From contig VXRG01000078.1 in NCBI GenBank assembly GCA_009838625.1, forward strand, positions 1-62,643: DNA of 62,643 nucleotides, given 5' to 3'. Positions 17,687-26,770 of this stretch are shown here, in pieces; position 1 is the stretch's first letter, and every line of letters starts with the position of its first letter. A program made the translations under genes and the position numbers. This DNA comes from Caldilineaceae bacterium SB0664_bin_27 (lineage in GTDB: Bacteria; Chloroflexota; Anaerolineae; Caldilineales; Caldilineaceae). The notes under the pieces are model-generated. The model did no database searches. It saw nothing but the letters and a program-made list of their open reading frames with translations, and was not told the origin of the DNA.

Positions 17687-18439
17687 CTACCTGGTCTCGT
17701 CGACAGAGAGCCTTTGAAGAAGTTGCTTTTCCCTGTCGGAGAGGGATTCCAAAAGGGAGCGGGCGATGACGGGACTGGCATGCCGGCGCCGGAGATACCA
17801 CGGGCGCAAGAGGGTGAACCCAGCTTGAACACGGGGTGTGTCGGTCAGGTTGGGCGAACCGCGGTGCAAGCATCTTGGGTCTCGGACCATCGCGTCGCCG
17901 ACATTCATCAGAAGCGATTTCAGCTCGAATTCACCTGTTTCAATGCGGGACAGGGCCTCGGTTTTCGGCAGCAGATGCGTCCCTGCGGCGATCTGAAACG
18001 GGCCGTTTTCGGGTGTCACGTCGACGAAGGGCCAGTTCACCACCAGGATATGCGGAGGCAGGATAAGGTCTGGCTGCTCAGGGAACAGTTCCGGGAGGTC
18101 GGCGTGGATTTCCTGATGGACGGATCCCTTGAAGGGTGTGTCAGTCGCGAACCCGTCGACAAGCACCTGCTCACCGAGGATGCCGGAAGCGATGGCGAGT
18201 ATGGTGTCGTCATTGAAGAAGGAAGGGTTGTAGAGTGGAGGGCGAAACGGCAAGGGGATGTAGTGTCGGTTCGGTCCTCGATTCGGACTGTCGGCGTGCT
18301 CGGCCAGGTGGGCGTCTGCGATGGGATGCCAGGCTGCGCGACAGGCCTCGACCGCTTCTTTAGGGAAGTGGTCGCGCAGGATGCAGTAACCATCCTGAAG
18401 GACCTGGTCAATACAATACTGAGTGTCGATGGCAGGCAT
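17687..18439 (-). CDS. phytanoyl-CoA dioxygenase (PhyH) family protein
   Basis: This is a 250-residue PhyH-family Fe(II)/2-oxoglutarate oxygenase. The best metal set is H112/D114 in QEIHAD (an H108/E110 reading is also possible), distal H192 in CLHRGSPN and R203 in DTPRVQ for 2-oxoglutarate. The ATG has GAGGAAAA upstream. It is 80 bp downstream of the ribokinase on the same strand and probably co-transcribed. The substrate is unknown, and the sequence is clearly different from the three PhyH proteins at 0.6-3.8 kb, so this is not a recent local copy. Confidence 0.86.
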   Translation of the reverse strand: MPAIDTQYCIDQVLQDGYCILRDHFPKEAVEACRAAWHPIADAHLAEHADSPNRGPNRHYIPLPFRPPLYNPSFFNDDTILAIASGILGEQVLVDGFATDTPFKGSVHQEIHADLPELFPEQPDLILPPHILVVNWPFVDVTPENGPFQIAAGTHLLPKTEALSRIETGEFELKSLLMNVGDAMVRDPRCLHRGSPNLTDTPRVQAGFTLLRPWYLRRRHASPVIARSLLESLSDREKQLLQRLSVDETR

Positions 18440-18519
18440 AGGGTTTTCCTCATTTTTCGAACTTGAGCGAGTTTCAGGCCGCCAGAACGAGGCGGCGTCG
18501 TGGGACTTGCCAGAAACAG

Positions 18520-19440
18520 CTACACTGCATTTCCCCGAAAAGCCTCCAACTCGGCCCTTGTGGGCAAACCGTCGATCACGCCCAGATGAATTGTCGTGTA
18601 GGCGCCGGCGCGATTGGCCTGATTTACGGCAGCCCGCAGGTCAAGTCCCTCGGCGAGACCAACGGCCAGCGCGGCGTTGAAGCTGTCGCCGGCGCCGGTG
18701 ACGTCCAGGGCCTGCACTGGAGTAGCAGGTATGGCCTCGGTGCCACGTGGCGTAACGATGAGCGCGCCTTCTTCGCCACGGGTCACTACGATGGTTTCGA
18801 CGCCCAGTTCGAGCAGCCGCCCGGCGAGGTCTTGCGTCGGCGTAGGATCGTCCGGCGGAAGGCCGAGCAGGATGCGGGTCTCGCTTTCGTTGGGGGTCAA
18901 CAGGTCCACATTGGCGAGGGTGTCAGGTTCCAGAGTCTGGCCTGGGGCCGGGTTCAGGATGGTCGGGACGCGATGCTTTCGGCCCAATTCCAGTGCCCGG
19001 GCCACCAGTTCCACTGGCACTTCGAGTTGGGCCATGAGGACATCGCTGCGGGCGATGGCGGGCTCGAACGCTTCGACGTGAAGGGGCTGCATCAACATGT
19101 TGGCCCCCAGGTGCCCCACGATCGAGTTTTCACCTGAGGGCAGAAGCGTGACCATTCCGACACCGGTATTTGTGCCGGGAATGCGATGGATGTGATCGGT
19201 TGAGACCCCTTCGTCTGCGTAGAGTTGCTCGGCGGAATCGGCGAAAGGGTCGTCTCCCAGGCAGGCCAGCAGGTCCACTTGCGCGCCTAAACGCGCGGCA
19301 GCGATTGCCTGATTGGTGCCTTTACCGCCGGGCCCCATGTCGAACAGATCGCCTATCAACGCCTCGCCCATAACCGGCTTCCGTGGGACGCGTACCGTCA
19401 GGCTTACGACATAGCTGCCAATCACCGCAATTCTAGGCAC
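18520..19440 (-). CDS. rbsK: ribokinase (PfkB family)
   Basis: This is a 306-residue PfkB-family sugar kinase. Ribokinase features are the GGKGTNQA substrate-binding segment, the NPAPGQ strand, LTPNESE, and the C-terminal DVTGAGDSFNA motif with the anion hole and catalytic Asp. It phosphorylates ribose or deoxyribose at O5 with ATP in the cytoplasm; another related pentose is possible. Translation starts at a GTG (19440) preceded by GAGGAAAA. It lies upstream of the PhyH gene in a two-gene minus-strand unit and opposite the ferritin-like gene, whose promoter shares the gap. No ribose transporter is adjacent. Confidence 0.9.
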   Translation of the reverse strand: MPRIAVIGSYVVSLTVRVPRKPVMGEALIGDLFDMGPGGKGTNQAIAAARLGAQVDLLACLGDDPFADSAEQLYADEGVSTDHIHRIPGTNTGVGMVTLLPSGENSIVGHLGANMLMQPLHVEAFEPAIARSDVLMAQLEVPVELVARALELGRKHRVPTILNPAPGQTLEPDTLANVDLLTPNESETRILLGLPPDDPTPTQDLAGRLLELGVETIVVTRGEEGALIVTPRGTEAIPATPVQALDVTGAGDSFNAALAVGLAEGLDLRAAVNQANRAGAYTTIHLGVIDGLPTRAELEAFRGNAV

Positions 19441-19586
19441 TGGTTTTCCTCAGCGTCAGACTTCTCCGGAAAAGGGCATCTGGTTACTGGCAGTTCCGAA
19501 ACGCTAAACGCAATCGTTTGCAGGCAATTGGGACTCTAACATCAATGCCGCTAATTTTCAACGGGTATTATTGAAACGGACGGCGG

Positions 19587-19615
19587 TTGATGATTCTATT
19601 GCTATCTCCTATACT
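19587..19615 (+). promoter_or_regulatory. sigma70-type promoter of the ferritin-like gene
   Basis: The -35 box TTGATG (19587-19592) and -10 box TATACT (19610-19615) have 17-bp spacing, placing the start of transcription about 100 nt before the ATG at 19722. It lies in the divergent gap with rbsK. Confidence 0.6.
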
Positions 19616-19721
19616 GACGCCCAGGGTTGCCACAGGCCTCCCGGCACAGGAGGCTGCGGCCAGAAGGAGACACTGTGCGATTTGCTCGTTCGACCCTTAA
19701 GGCCCGGGAGGGAACCAGACA

Positions 19722-21050
19722 ATGAGAGGCAAACCGATGGACGCTCCCTACCAGTTCGCGGGCCTGCAACGGGCCAAAGAACCCGGGCTTAGCGTTGAGG
19801 AGTGCGCGCGCCGGATTCACCGCATTGCCTATGTCGAAGAGCGGCTCATGTTCCTGCAGGCTGCGCATATCGTGACGACGCCGCAGAGGGATCTCAAAGG
19901 GCTGCTGTCGCGACTGCAATACGAGGACGGCCTACATTCAGATCTTCTGAAGAACCGGCTCACGGAGCTACGCGTATCCAGGTCGAAGGTCCTGGGCGTT
20001 CCGGACGAGAGGCTCAAAGTCGTCCTGGATGAGGCGATGCACTCAGATGGTAGCGTTGAGCTTCTTGCTGCCCTTGTGAAAGTGATCAAGCCGGCCTTGC
20101 TGGAGGTGTACTGCGACTATCTGCGTCAGACGAACGGGCTGGCCGACTATGAGTCGGTGCGGCTGATGCGGACGATCGTTGCGGAGGAGGACCAGGCTCT
20201 CTGTCTCTTGGAAGCCGCTTATGGTGATATCGTGCGTTCGGCCGAGGAGGAGGAATCTGCGGGGGCGTGGGCTGCCAAACTCGGGAGGATGCTTGAAGAG
20301 GCAGGTGGAATTGCCGGCGGGGCGGCAAAGCAGGCTGGAAGCATTCAGGCAGTACGCAGTAGGAGGCCCTACAAGGTTGGCAGAAGACCAAAGCGGGACG
20401 ATACGTTTTCCAGTGTGTGGGACTTCATCCACGTAGATGAAGACCGTGTGCCGGAACGGCTGGCACAGATGATCGCCACCCGCCTGGGTGAAATCACGAT
20501 TGCTGAGGCACTGGCCATCGTCTTGCTGGAGGTCGAAGGGCAGCCCTGGTCATTCTACGTTGCCATTTCCCGTCATATGTGGGATGAAATGCGTCATTCA
20601 CTTTTCGGTGAGGCAGCAGCCGAGCAGGTATACGGGGACCGCGCCGCGTTGCCCCTGCGGGACTTTGAGATCGAGTACCTGTTTGAAATGACTCCGCTTG
20701 AGCTCTACGCCATGCTGGGAATCGGGGTCGAAGCGGCCCTGATGAAATACCCTCCAGGCAAACGCGCCGAATACGAATTTTGTCGCGACCAAGCGCGCCA
20801 TCCCTTGATGACGACCTTCCAGGACTTTGACTGGGCTGACGAGGTCGAGCACGTGCAGATCGCTCGCCGGCAACTGAAGGAGTGGTTTGCTGGAGGTAGC
20901 GAGGAGTTAGCCGAGCTTTCCGAAAGAGGCATGCAGTTCCGGGCGCGCACGCGGAAGCTTCATCCCCCGTCGCCCATGCCGAACTTGCCTAGCAGACCGG
21001 AACGAGTTTCGCCCCAGGACTCCTGCACAAGTAACATGGACGAGGAATGA
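19722..21050 (+). CDS. tandem ferritin-like domain protein, function unknown
   Basis: This is a 442-residue, mostly helical, soluble protein. The second half carries a complete di-iron ferritin-like motif set in order: a Glu in LLEVEGQ, D-E-M-R-H (E-x-x-H type), a Glu in GVEAAL, and D-E-V-E-H. The first half has a related layout (EERLMF, DGLH, LLEVY, EEDQ) with the last histidine missing, so it looks like a degenerate duplicate. A low-complexity basic linker (about residues 195-225) joins them. Such proteins bind two metals and may be oxidases, oxygenases or stress proteins; which one is unknown. The start has AGGGA upstream. An aldolase follows at 98 bp on the same strand. Confidence 0.78.
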   Translation: MRGKPMDAPYQFAGLQRAKEPGLSVEECARRIHRIAYVEERLMFLQAAHIVTTPQRDLKGLLSRLQYEDGLHSDLLKNRLTELRVSRSKVLGVPDERLKVVLDEAMHSDGSVELLAALVKVIKPALLEVYCDYLRQTNGLADYESVRLMRTIVAEEDQALCLLEAAYGDIVRSAEEEESAGAWAAKLGRMLEEAGGIAGGAAKQAGSIQAVRSRRPYKVGRRPKRDDTFSSVWDFIHVDEDRVPERLAQMIATRLGEITIAEALAIVLLEVEGQPWSFYVAISRHMWDEMRHSLFGEAAAEQVYGDRAALPLRDFEIEYLFEMTPLELYAMLGIGVEAALMKYPPGKRAEYEFCRDQARHPLMTTFQDFDWADEVEHVQIARRQLKEWFAGGSEELAELSERGMQFRARTRKLHPPSPMPNLPSRPERVSPQDSCTSNMDEE

Positions 21051-21148
21051 CCTTCGATCAGGTCACCTTTTGTAAGTGCCTGGAATGAGGGAACCGGTTC
21101 TCGCTCCAATTCCTTTTCACCACGACCACGATTCGAGGAGCTGACAGG

Positions 21149-21922
21149 ATGCGATCCAATTTTGTACGGGAAAAAGCGCTCAGTGGACAGAAGACGATGG
21201 GATGCTTCCTGGGTATGGGAAGCGCGACGGTCGCCGAGCTGCTGGCCCATGCCGGCTGCGAGTGGCTGTTGATTGAGATGGAACATAACGGCCTCGACAT
21301 GGCCGAGGTAGAGCGCATTCTCATGGCCATGAACGGGACAGAAACGATCCCGATGGTGCGGATTCCGTCGGCTGAACCGGTATTCATCCAGAGGTCGCTG
21401 GACATTGGCGGGATGGGGATCGCGGTGCCAATGGTCAGGACCGTCGCTGAGGCCGAGGCAATCGTGCTTGCCTCTCGCTATCCCCCTCAGGGCAAGCGTA
21501 GTTTCGGACCTCTGAGGGCCTCTCACTACACGTTCGAATATGAGGAGTACTTCGAGCGAGCGAATGAGAATATCCTGATCATGTTGATCATTGAGACGCC
21601 GGAGGCGGTCGAGAACCTGGAGGAGATTGCCAGCGTTCCGGGCATTGATGTACTCTTCATAGGCGCCTTTGACCTTTGCCTTTCGATGGGTTTGAACCCA
21701 TTCGAACTGCCATTGCCGGAGATTGACGCGGTCATGGAGAGAGCTCTGGCCGTGGGCCGTTCATGCGGAGTGGCTGTGGGGGCCGGTGCAGGCACGCCCG
21801 AAGAGTTGAAAGACCTGGCTGCACGGGGCTTTACTTTCTTGAGCTATGGACCTGACTATAAGCTACTGGTTGACGCGATCCGACCTGGAGTTGAGGCTTT
21901 TCGGCAGGTGGAACGCGCCTGA
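21149..21922 (+). CDS. HpcH/HpaI family aldolase
   Basis: This is a 257-residue class II pyruvate-type aldolase related to 2-keto-3-deoxy-glucarate/rhamnonate aldolases. Family signatures are WLLIEMEHNGLD (the Glu/His region), MVRIPS, GIAVPMV, PPQGKRSFGP, IETPEAVENL and FIGAFDLCLSMG, the last providing metal-site residues. It reversibly cleaves 2-keto-3-deoxy sugar acids to pyruvate and an aldehyde. It fits the sugar-acid setting of the neighbourhood (the UxaA-type lyase and rhaM), but no dehydratase is adjacent. A strong terminator follows at 21936. Confidence 0.9.
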   Translation: MRSNFVREKALSGQKTMGCFLGMGSATVAELLAHAGCEWLLIEMEHNGLDMAEVERILMAMNGTETIPMVRIPSAEPVFIQRSLDIGGMGIAVPMVRTVAEAEAIVLASRYPPQGKRSFGPLRASHYTFEYEEYFERANENILIMLIIETPEAVENLEEIASVPGIDVLFIGAFDLCLSMGLNPFELPLPEIDAVMERALAVGRSCGVAVGAGAGTPEELKDLAARGFTFLSYGPDYKLLVDAIRPGVEAFRQVERA

Positions 21923-21935
21923 AGTAGAAGAGGAA

Positions 21936-21975
21936 CATTCCCTGCCGGAGACTGTGGCTCATCCGGCAGGGAATG
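21936..21975 (+). terminator. intrinsic terminator, probably bidirectional
   Basis: A perfect 14-bp stem (21936-21949 with 21962-21975) has a 12-nt loop. It is followed on the plus strand by AGTTTTCT and flanked on the other side by a stretch that is T-rich on the minus strand. It lies exactly between the convergent aldolase and the Asp-box protein. Confidence 0.85.
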
Positions 21976-21995
21976 AGTTTTCTAAATCGAAGGAA

Positions 21996-22964
21996 TCAGA
22001 CTGCAAGCGCCACAGCCCGAACTTCGCCGAATTCGCGCTCCAGCTTAGTCCAAGAGTGCCCGCGGTCGGTGCTGCGGTAGAGCTGACCAGCCACACTATA
22101 GGCCACTATCCAGTCCGGCGACGCGGGGTTATGTGAAACCGCCCAGATTGTGCTGTTGGCCACGCCGCCCAAGTCGGCGCGTTCCCACGTCTTGCCAAGG
22201 TCGGTGCTGTGGAAGAGGCCGCCTTCGTCTCCCGGGGGACCGTTGCCAGCGCCCACCCAGATACGGCTGTCTCCATTAGAAAGGTGGATGACGCCGCGAC
22301 AGTAGGGCCAGGGATAGTGATTCCTGACATCGAGAGGGGTCCAGTTCTGCATGTCCGTGGTTACGCAGACGTCGTTGTTGGTTGCCGCGACCAGCGTCTT
22401 GGGTGAGCCGGGTACGACAGCCAGGCCGTGAATGTCGAGGCTGGACAGCCCTTCGCTGCCTTCCTCCCAGGTATCCCCGCCATCGCGGCTGATGCGCATG
22501 CCATCAATCTCAATGCCAGCATAGACCGTCTGCGAATCTTCCGGATCGAAGAGAATGATGGTAACACGCGGTGTGATCGGAATGCCCTCGCACTCTTCCG
22601 CCAGTTCAACGTCCAGCTTCTGCCACGAACCGCCGCCGTCCTGTGAACGGAAGAGGGCCGACGGGCAGGTGCCGGCGAAGATCGTATCCGGGTCTGAGGG
22701 ATCGATGGCGAGGGCCCAGATTTCGAGATCGTTCATCGGCGAGTCGACCAGAGACCAGGAGTCTCCGCCGTCACTCGTGCGGTAGACGCCAGCCTCCGTT
22801 CCCGCATAGAGTACTGCTGGATTGCCAGGATCAATGGCCAGGGCGCGGATGTCCGACTCCATGAAGAGGCCCTGGGAGGCGCGTTCCCAGGTGTCGCCGC
22901 CGTCGTTGCTGCGCCATACGCTTTGCCCGATAGTCCCTGTATAGATGATGGGATTTGCCGTCAT
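21996..22964 (-). CDS. Asp-box (BNR / VPS10-like) beta-propeller protein
   Basis: This is a 322-residue repeat protein built from about six to seven copies of an Asp-box unit of the form S-x-D-x-G-x-(S/T)-W: SNDGGDTW, SDGGDSW, SQDGGGSW, SRDGGDTW, STDLGKTW, STDRGHSW. Each unit is followed by a hydrophobic strand with P-x-P-x-x-(L/I)-(Y/F)-A-G-type turns. It should fold as a beta-propeller like sialidase/sortilin or YCF48 proteins. Catalytic sialidase residues are not evident, so it may be a binding protein. No signal peptide is seen. The ATG has an excellent AAGGAGGAGG site. It is convergent with the aldolase. Confidence 0.86.
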   Translation of the reverse strand: MTANPIIYTGTIGQSVWRSNDGGDTWERASQGLFMESDIRALAIDPGNPAVLYAGTEAGVYRTSDGGDSWSLVDSPMNDLEIWALAIDPSDPDTIFAGTCPSALFRSQDGGGSWQKLDVELAEECEGIPITPRVTIILFDPEDSQTVYAGIEIDGMRISRDGGDTWEEGSEGLSSLDIHGLAVVPGSPKTLVAATNNDVCVTTDMQNWTPLDVRNHYPWPYCRGVIHLSNGDSRIWVGAGNGPPGDEGGLFHSTDLGKTWERADLGGVANSTIWAVSHNPASPDWIVAYSVAGQLYRSTDRGHSWTKLEREFGEVRAVALAV

Positions 22965-23142
22965 TTTGAAACCTCCTCCTTGTCTTGAAGAATTGAACCC
23001 GTTGTAAGAATTTAGTTCTCGTTTTGACCGTTCCAGGAACGTAAGTAACTTGATCCCTATGACGCCAGTTGCCGGTCCCGCAGTTGCCGTGGACCCTGTA
23101 CTGATTCGGCCGCGAAACGGCAGGACGCGGGACTCGTTTCAA

Positions 23143-23916
23143 CTAGCCTTCCGAGGCCGTGCCCCTTAAGACTGCGCATTGGAAGGAGTGGCCCTCACCT
23201 TCGATCTGCAGTGCCTCCCGCACCTCTTCAGGTGAAGCGTCATAGAGGGCGCGAATGGCGGAGCAGTTGACTTCCGGCGTTTCCATGCGTTCCGTCCACT
23301 CCTCGAAATGGAGAAAGATACGGTAAGAAAAGAATAGTTCCAGCCTGAAACCGGCCGCGGCGAAACGGTTGCTCCACTCTTCGAGCGTGTAGTCCCGCAC
23401 GTGCGAGGGATCCCTCAGCACTTCGATCGCGTTTAAGTAAGTGTCGCAGACCGGATCACCGAATCCAAGCACGTCACTGAGAATGAAGCGGCCGCCATCT
23501 TTGAGAACGCGGCGAAACTCCCGCAGGGCTTTGCCCGGCCTGGCCCAATGATGCGCACTATAGCGGGACACGACGAGATCATAGGTCGAGTCGGGAAAAG
23601 GCAGGTTTTCCACGTCTCCCAGGCGAGTCCTGATGTTTGTCAGCTCCCGATCCTCTGCCAGTAGAACGACCTGATTCAGCATCGAGGCTGTAAAATCGAG
23701 GGCTGTCACTTCGGCCACATGGGGCGCGAAGGTTGCGGCAGTGTGCCCGGCACCGCAGCCCGCATCCAGGACGCGCTCGCCGCCCTGCAAATTGGCTGCT
23801 TCCACCATAACAGGAAGATCTTCGCCCTGTGCATGCACAGCGCTCGTGAGATAGTTTGGCGCTACGCGACCGAACTGTTCCTGCACGGCTCCCTTCAGAT
23901 CGCTTTCTCTAGCCAT
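23143..23916 (-). CDS. class I SAM-dependent methyltransferase (Methyltransf_11 type)
   Basis: This is a 257-residue methyltransferase. Motif I is VLDAGCGAGHTAA, followed by VTALDFTASML (motif II acidic residue), the NLPFPDSTYDLV segment and a YSAHHWARPG region as in UbiE/COQ5-like enzymes. It transfers a methyl group from S-adenosylmethionine to an unknown small molecule. The gene begins 21 bp after the M20 peptidase gene on the same strand and is probably co-transcribed with it. The ribosome site is weak. Confidence 0.87.
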   Translation of the reverse strand: MARESDLKGAVQEQFGRVAPNYLTSAVHAQGEDLPVMVEAANLQGGERVLDAGCGAGHTAATFAPHVAEVTALDFTASMLNQVVLLAEDRELTNIRTRLGDVENLPFPDSTYDLVVSRYSAHHWARPGKALREFRRVLKDGGRFILSDVLGFGDPVCDTYLNAIEVLRDPSHVRDYTLEEWSNRFAAAGFRLELFFSYRIFLHFEEWTERMETPEVNCSAIRALYDASPEEVREALQIEGEGHSFQCAVLRGTASEG

Positions 23917-23937
23917 TGCCTGTTTGCAAAAAGAGAG

Positions 23938-25278
23938 TCATGCCGCGACGGCCTGACCATACCGTTCCAATACGGTTGACGTTGCCTGAAGCCCAAACTC
24001 CAAAGCTTCCACCGGCACACGCTCATCGGCCGCATGGACTGTCGCGCTGAAGTTTGTGCCAGGGGGTAGTTTCATCGGCAGGAATCCGTAGTTCTGGATG
24101 CCCAAGCGGGAGAACATGCGGCCGTCGGTGAAGCCGCCAACCATTGAGGGAACGACCACGCCGTCGGGGTCGAGTTCTTCCACGATTCCCTTCAGCAAAG
24201 GGAAAAGACCCATGTCGACGCCGGCCTCACCCTGGTCGTGCCGAATGATCTCAAATGACAGGTCTTCGCCCAGCAGCGCATGCAGTTCGGAAATGAGGTC
24301 GTCGGAAGTGAAGCCGGGTAGTACGCGTCCGTCCAGTTCCAGCAGGATTTCACTGGGGATAACGTTAGTTTTGATACCTCCGCCAACGACCGTGGCATTG
24401 ACTGTATTGTGGAGCAGAGCGTCAAAGTTGCGGGCCTGGGGCAGGCCGTCTGCAAGCATCTGATCGAGTTGGGCGTCAGTCCGCTCGGGGTCCAACAGCG
24501 CCAGTGCCGAGGAGGCCAAATGGTCGGGCGCGTGCTCGGCAAGCGCCGGCAGCATCTGCTGCATGACCGGAGTGACGTGCACCGGCAGCCGGTTGGTATT
24601 GAGGGTCGTGAGGACCTCGCCCAGCCGGGCCATGGCGCCGTTGCGCAGCGGCGTTGAGCCGTGACCACCAGGTCCTGTAATGCGCGTGCGGAGCCAGCAT
24701 ACCTGCTTTTCGGCGACCATGAGCGGATAGAAGCGCTGGTCGCCCAAGTACTGAGCGCTTCCTCCTCCCTCGCCGATGGCATATTTTGCGCCCTCAAACT
24801 GGTCGGGATGTTCCTCTGTCAGAAAGCGGGCGCCGTAGTCGCTGCCGGCTTCCTCATCGCTCATGATCGTAAGGATAATGTCGCCTGCCGGCTTGCGCCC
24901 TTCGGCCGCGGCGCGCAGCACTGCGCAGGTCATCATTGTGACACCGCTCTTCATGTCCAGGCTGCCGCGACCCCAGACGGTTCCATCTATCAGTTCGGCG
25001 CTGAAGGGATCGTGTTTCCAGCATTGATTGGCGGTCGTGACCACGTCGACGTGGCCCTGCAATACCAGCCCCGGCGCTTCTCCCCGGCCGGGCAACCGGG
25101 TTACCAGGTTGGGTCTGTTCGCATCTTTGGCCAGCAGCGTGGTGGTCAGACCGCCTTCCTGCAGCAGCTGATCCAGATAGCCGATACACTCTGCCTCGTT
25201 TCCAGGAGGATTCGTGGTGTCATACCTGACCAGGGTACGAAGCAGGTCGGTCGGCCGTTCATAGATGGGTGTTGTCAT
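23938..25278 (-). CDS. M20 family metallopeptidase (ArgE/DapE type)
   Basis: This is a 446-residue M20 zinc peptidase/deacylase. Metal-site signatures are LQGHVDVV, WGRGSLDMKSG and SDEEAGSDYGA, the last containing the catalytic Glu pair. The C-terminal TVHAADERVPVE segment matches the ArgE/DapE group. It likely hydrolyses an N-acyl amino acid or a dipeptide in the cytoplasm. I start it at 25278 (MTTPIYERP): the frame continues upstream to 25371, but those residues (A/Q-rich) look non-coding. It is the first gene of a two-gene unit with the methyltransferase. Confidence 0.88.
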   Translation of the reverse strand: MTTPIYERPTDLLRTLVRYDTTNPPGNEAECIGYLDQLLQEGGLTTTLLAKDANRPNLVTRLPGRGEAPGLVLQGHVDVVTTANQCWKHDPFSAELIDGTVWGRGSLDMKSGVTMMTCAVLRAAAEGRKPAGDIILTIMSDEEAGSDYGARFLTEEHPDQFEGAKYAIGEGGGSAQYLGDQRFYPLMVAEKQVCWLRTRITGPGGHGSTPLRNGAMARLGEVLTTLNTNRLPVHVTPVMQQMLPALAEHAPDHLASSALALLDPERTDAQLDQMLADGLPQARNFDALLHNTVNATVVGGGIKTNVIPSEILLELDGRVLPGFTSDDLISELHALLGEDLSFEIIRHDQGEAGVDMGLFPLLKGIVEELDPDGVVVPSMVGGFTDGRMFSRLGIQNYGFLPMKLPPGTNFSATVHAADERVPVEALEFGLQATSTVLERYGQAVAA

Positions 25279-25721
25279 TGGACTGAGATTATCCTGACTC
25301 GAAAGTTGGCGGCAGTTGACCCTGGCAGCCTGTTGTTGCGGCGCGGCGCGGACTGCAGTCCCAGGCCGCATCGCCGGTCTGGCCAGAAAGCATTGCGGTC
25401 ACGGCGGTATTGTAGTTTTCGCCACAAGCCTATCCTAAGCAGCCCGGAACAGCAAGATGGCCAAAGCGTTGGAAGGTAGTGCCGGCCAGGCTCAAAGACT
25501 CAGACAGAGGCCGTAGGAATTCGGTGTGTAATTGACCTAAGAAAATTCCTTTTTCCGAGCTGGCACTGCAAATGGGATAAGTTCGTAAATTCTGTTTTGG
25601 CTGCTAAAATGGCCCGAACAGGCTGTCGACTGAAGTTATGAGGAGTCTTTTCTCAGGTCCAATGGTACAGGAGGCCTGATTGCCAGCCCGGCACCGAGGA
25701 AAACAGGGAGCTCCCTTGACA
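25279..25721. other. intergenic region, no supported gene
   Basis: This divergent gap of 443 bp lies between the M20 peptidase and the homocysteine-methyltransferase-like gene. I see no ORF with a ribosome site, no tRNA, and no riboswitch that I can recognise. A weak promoter-like pair (TTCGTA, 17 bp, TAAAAT, around 25578-25607) points toward the plus-strand gene. Confidence 0.4.
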
Positions 25722-26663
25722 ATGACATCGATAAGCGAACGACTCAATGCAGGCCGGCCCATTCTGATGGATGGCGCTACGGGCACGGAGTTGGAGAAGC
25801 GGGAGGTACCGATGAACAGCGTCGCGTGGAGCGGCCTGGCGGTTGCAACCGATCCCGATGTCGTGTGCGAGGTCCATCTCGACTATATCCGCGCCGGCGC
25901 AGAGGTCATCATTACCAATACATTCGCCACCGGCAGGAACATGCTGCGCCTCGCGGGCGAAGAGGACCGCACGGTCGAACTCAACCGGCAGGCCGCGCGT
26001 TTGGCGCTCCGGGCAAGGGAGGAGGCTGGCGAAGCCAAGGCCCGCGACCGAGACGGGTCCTGGCGTTCGGCACCTGACTCTGTCTGGGTTGCCGGGTCGA
26101 TCTCGCCAATGTCGGGCGGTCTTGGCGATGCAGGCCAAAGAACAGTACAGGAGATGCAGGCGGACTTTGCGGAGCAGGCTAATCTGCTTGCCGGATCCGG
26201 GGTTGATTTGCTGGTACTGGAAATGATGCGGGACATAGAGTACAGCTGCGCCTCGCTTGAGGCTGCCCTGGCTACGGGCCTCCCTGTGTGGGTGGGATTC
26301 AGTTGTAAACGGGCTGAGGACGGAAACCTGTACCTTTCCCCGACCATTCGCGAGGAGATTCCGCTGGCGGCAGGTGTCGCTGCGGTGATGGCAGAAGGAG
26401 GGTCGCTGGCGGCCATTATGCACAGTGACGTGAACGTAACCGGGCCGGCTTTGGACGAGATCCGGACCGTTTGGGATGGCCCCACCGGCGCCTACCCGGA
26501 GAGCGGCTATTTCATAAAGCCGAACTGGCAGTTTGTGGACATTATACCGCCGGAGGATTTTGCCGCTCAGGCCCTGGCGTGGATCGGAAGCGGCGCCGAG
26601 TTGGTGGGTGGTTGCTGCGGTATCGGGCCTGCCCACATTCGCGCCCTGGCCGCACGGCTGTAG
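25722..26663 (+). CDS. homocysteine S-methyltransferase family protein
   Basis: This is a 313-residue TIM-barrel enzyme of the Pfam S-methyl_trans family. It opens with ILMDGATGTELEKR; the middle has NTFATGR with GSISPMSGGL. The zinc ligands are the Cys in VGFSCKR and the paired Cys in GGCCGIGPAHI near the end. Family members move a methyl group to homocysteine from S-methylmethionine, betaine or methylcobalamin; some are trimethylamine or selenium variants, so the donor is uncertain. I prefer the ATG at 25722 over an upstream ATG at 25680, as the extra 14 residues are basic and unlike the family. A solute-binding lipoprotein follows about 107 bp later. Confidence 0.88.
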   Translation: MTSISERLNAGRPILMDGATGTELEKREVPMNSVAWSGLAVATDPDVVCEVHLDYIRAGAEVIITNTFATGRNMLRLAGEEDRTVELNRQAARLALRAREEAGEAKARDRDGSWRSAPDSVWVAGSISPMSGGLGDAGQRTVQEMQADFAEQANLLAGSGVDLLVLEMMRDIEYSCASLEAALATGLPVWVGFSCKRAEDGNLYLSPTIREEIPLAAGVAAVMAEGGSLAAIMHSDVNVTGPALDEIRTVWDGPTGAYPESGYFIKPNWQFVDIIPPEDFAAQALAWIGSGAELVGGCCGIGPAHIRALAARL

Positions 26664-26770
26664 CGATCTGTCGTGCGGCAACCGCTTCCGCTCGGGGCAG
26701 GCAATCTTTCGTGAACAGAGTAGATGAAGATCGCCGCCTTCCGGAGGCGGCCCTTGTAAGGATAGTTGAA

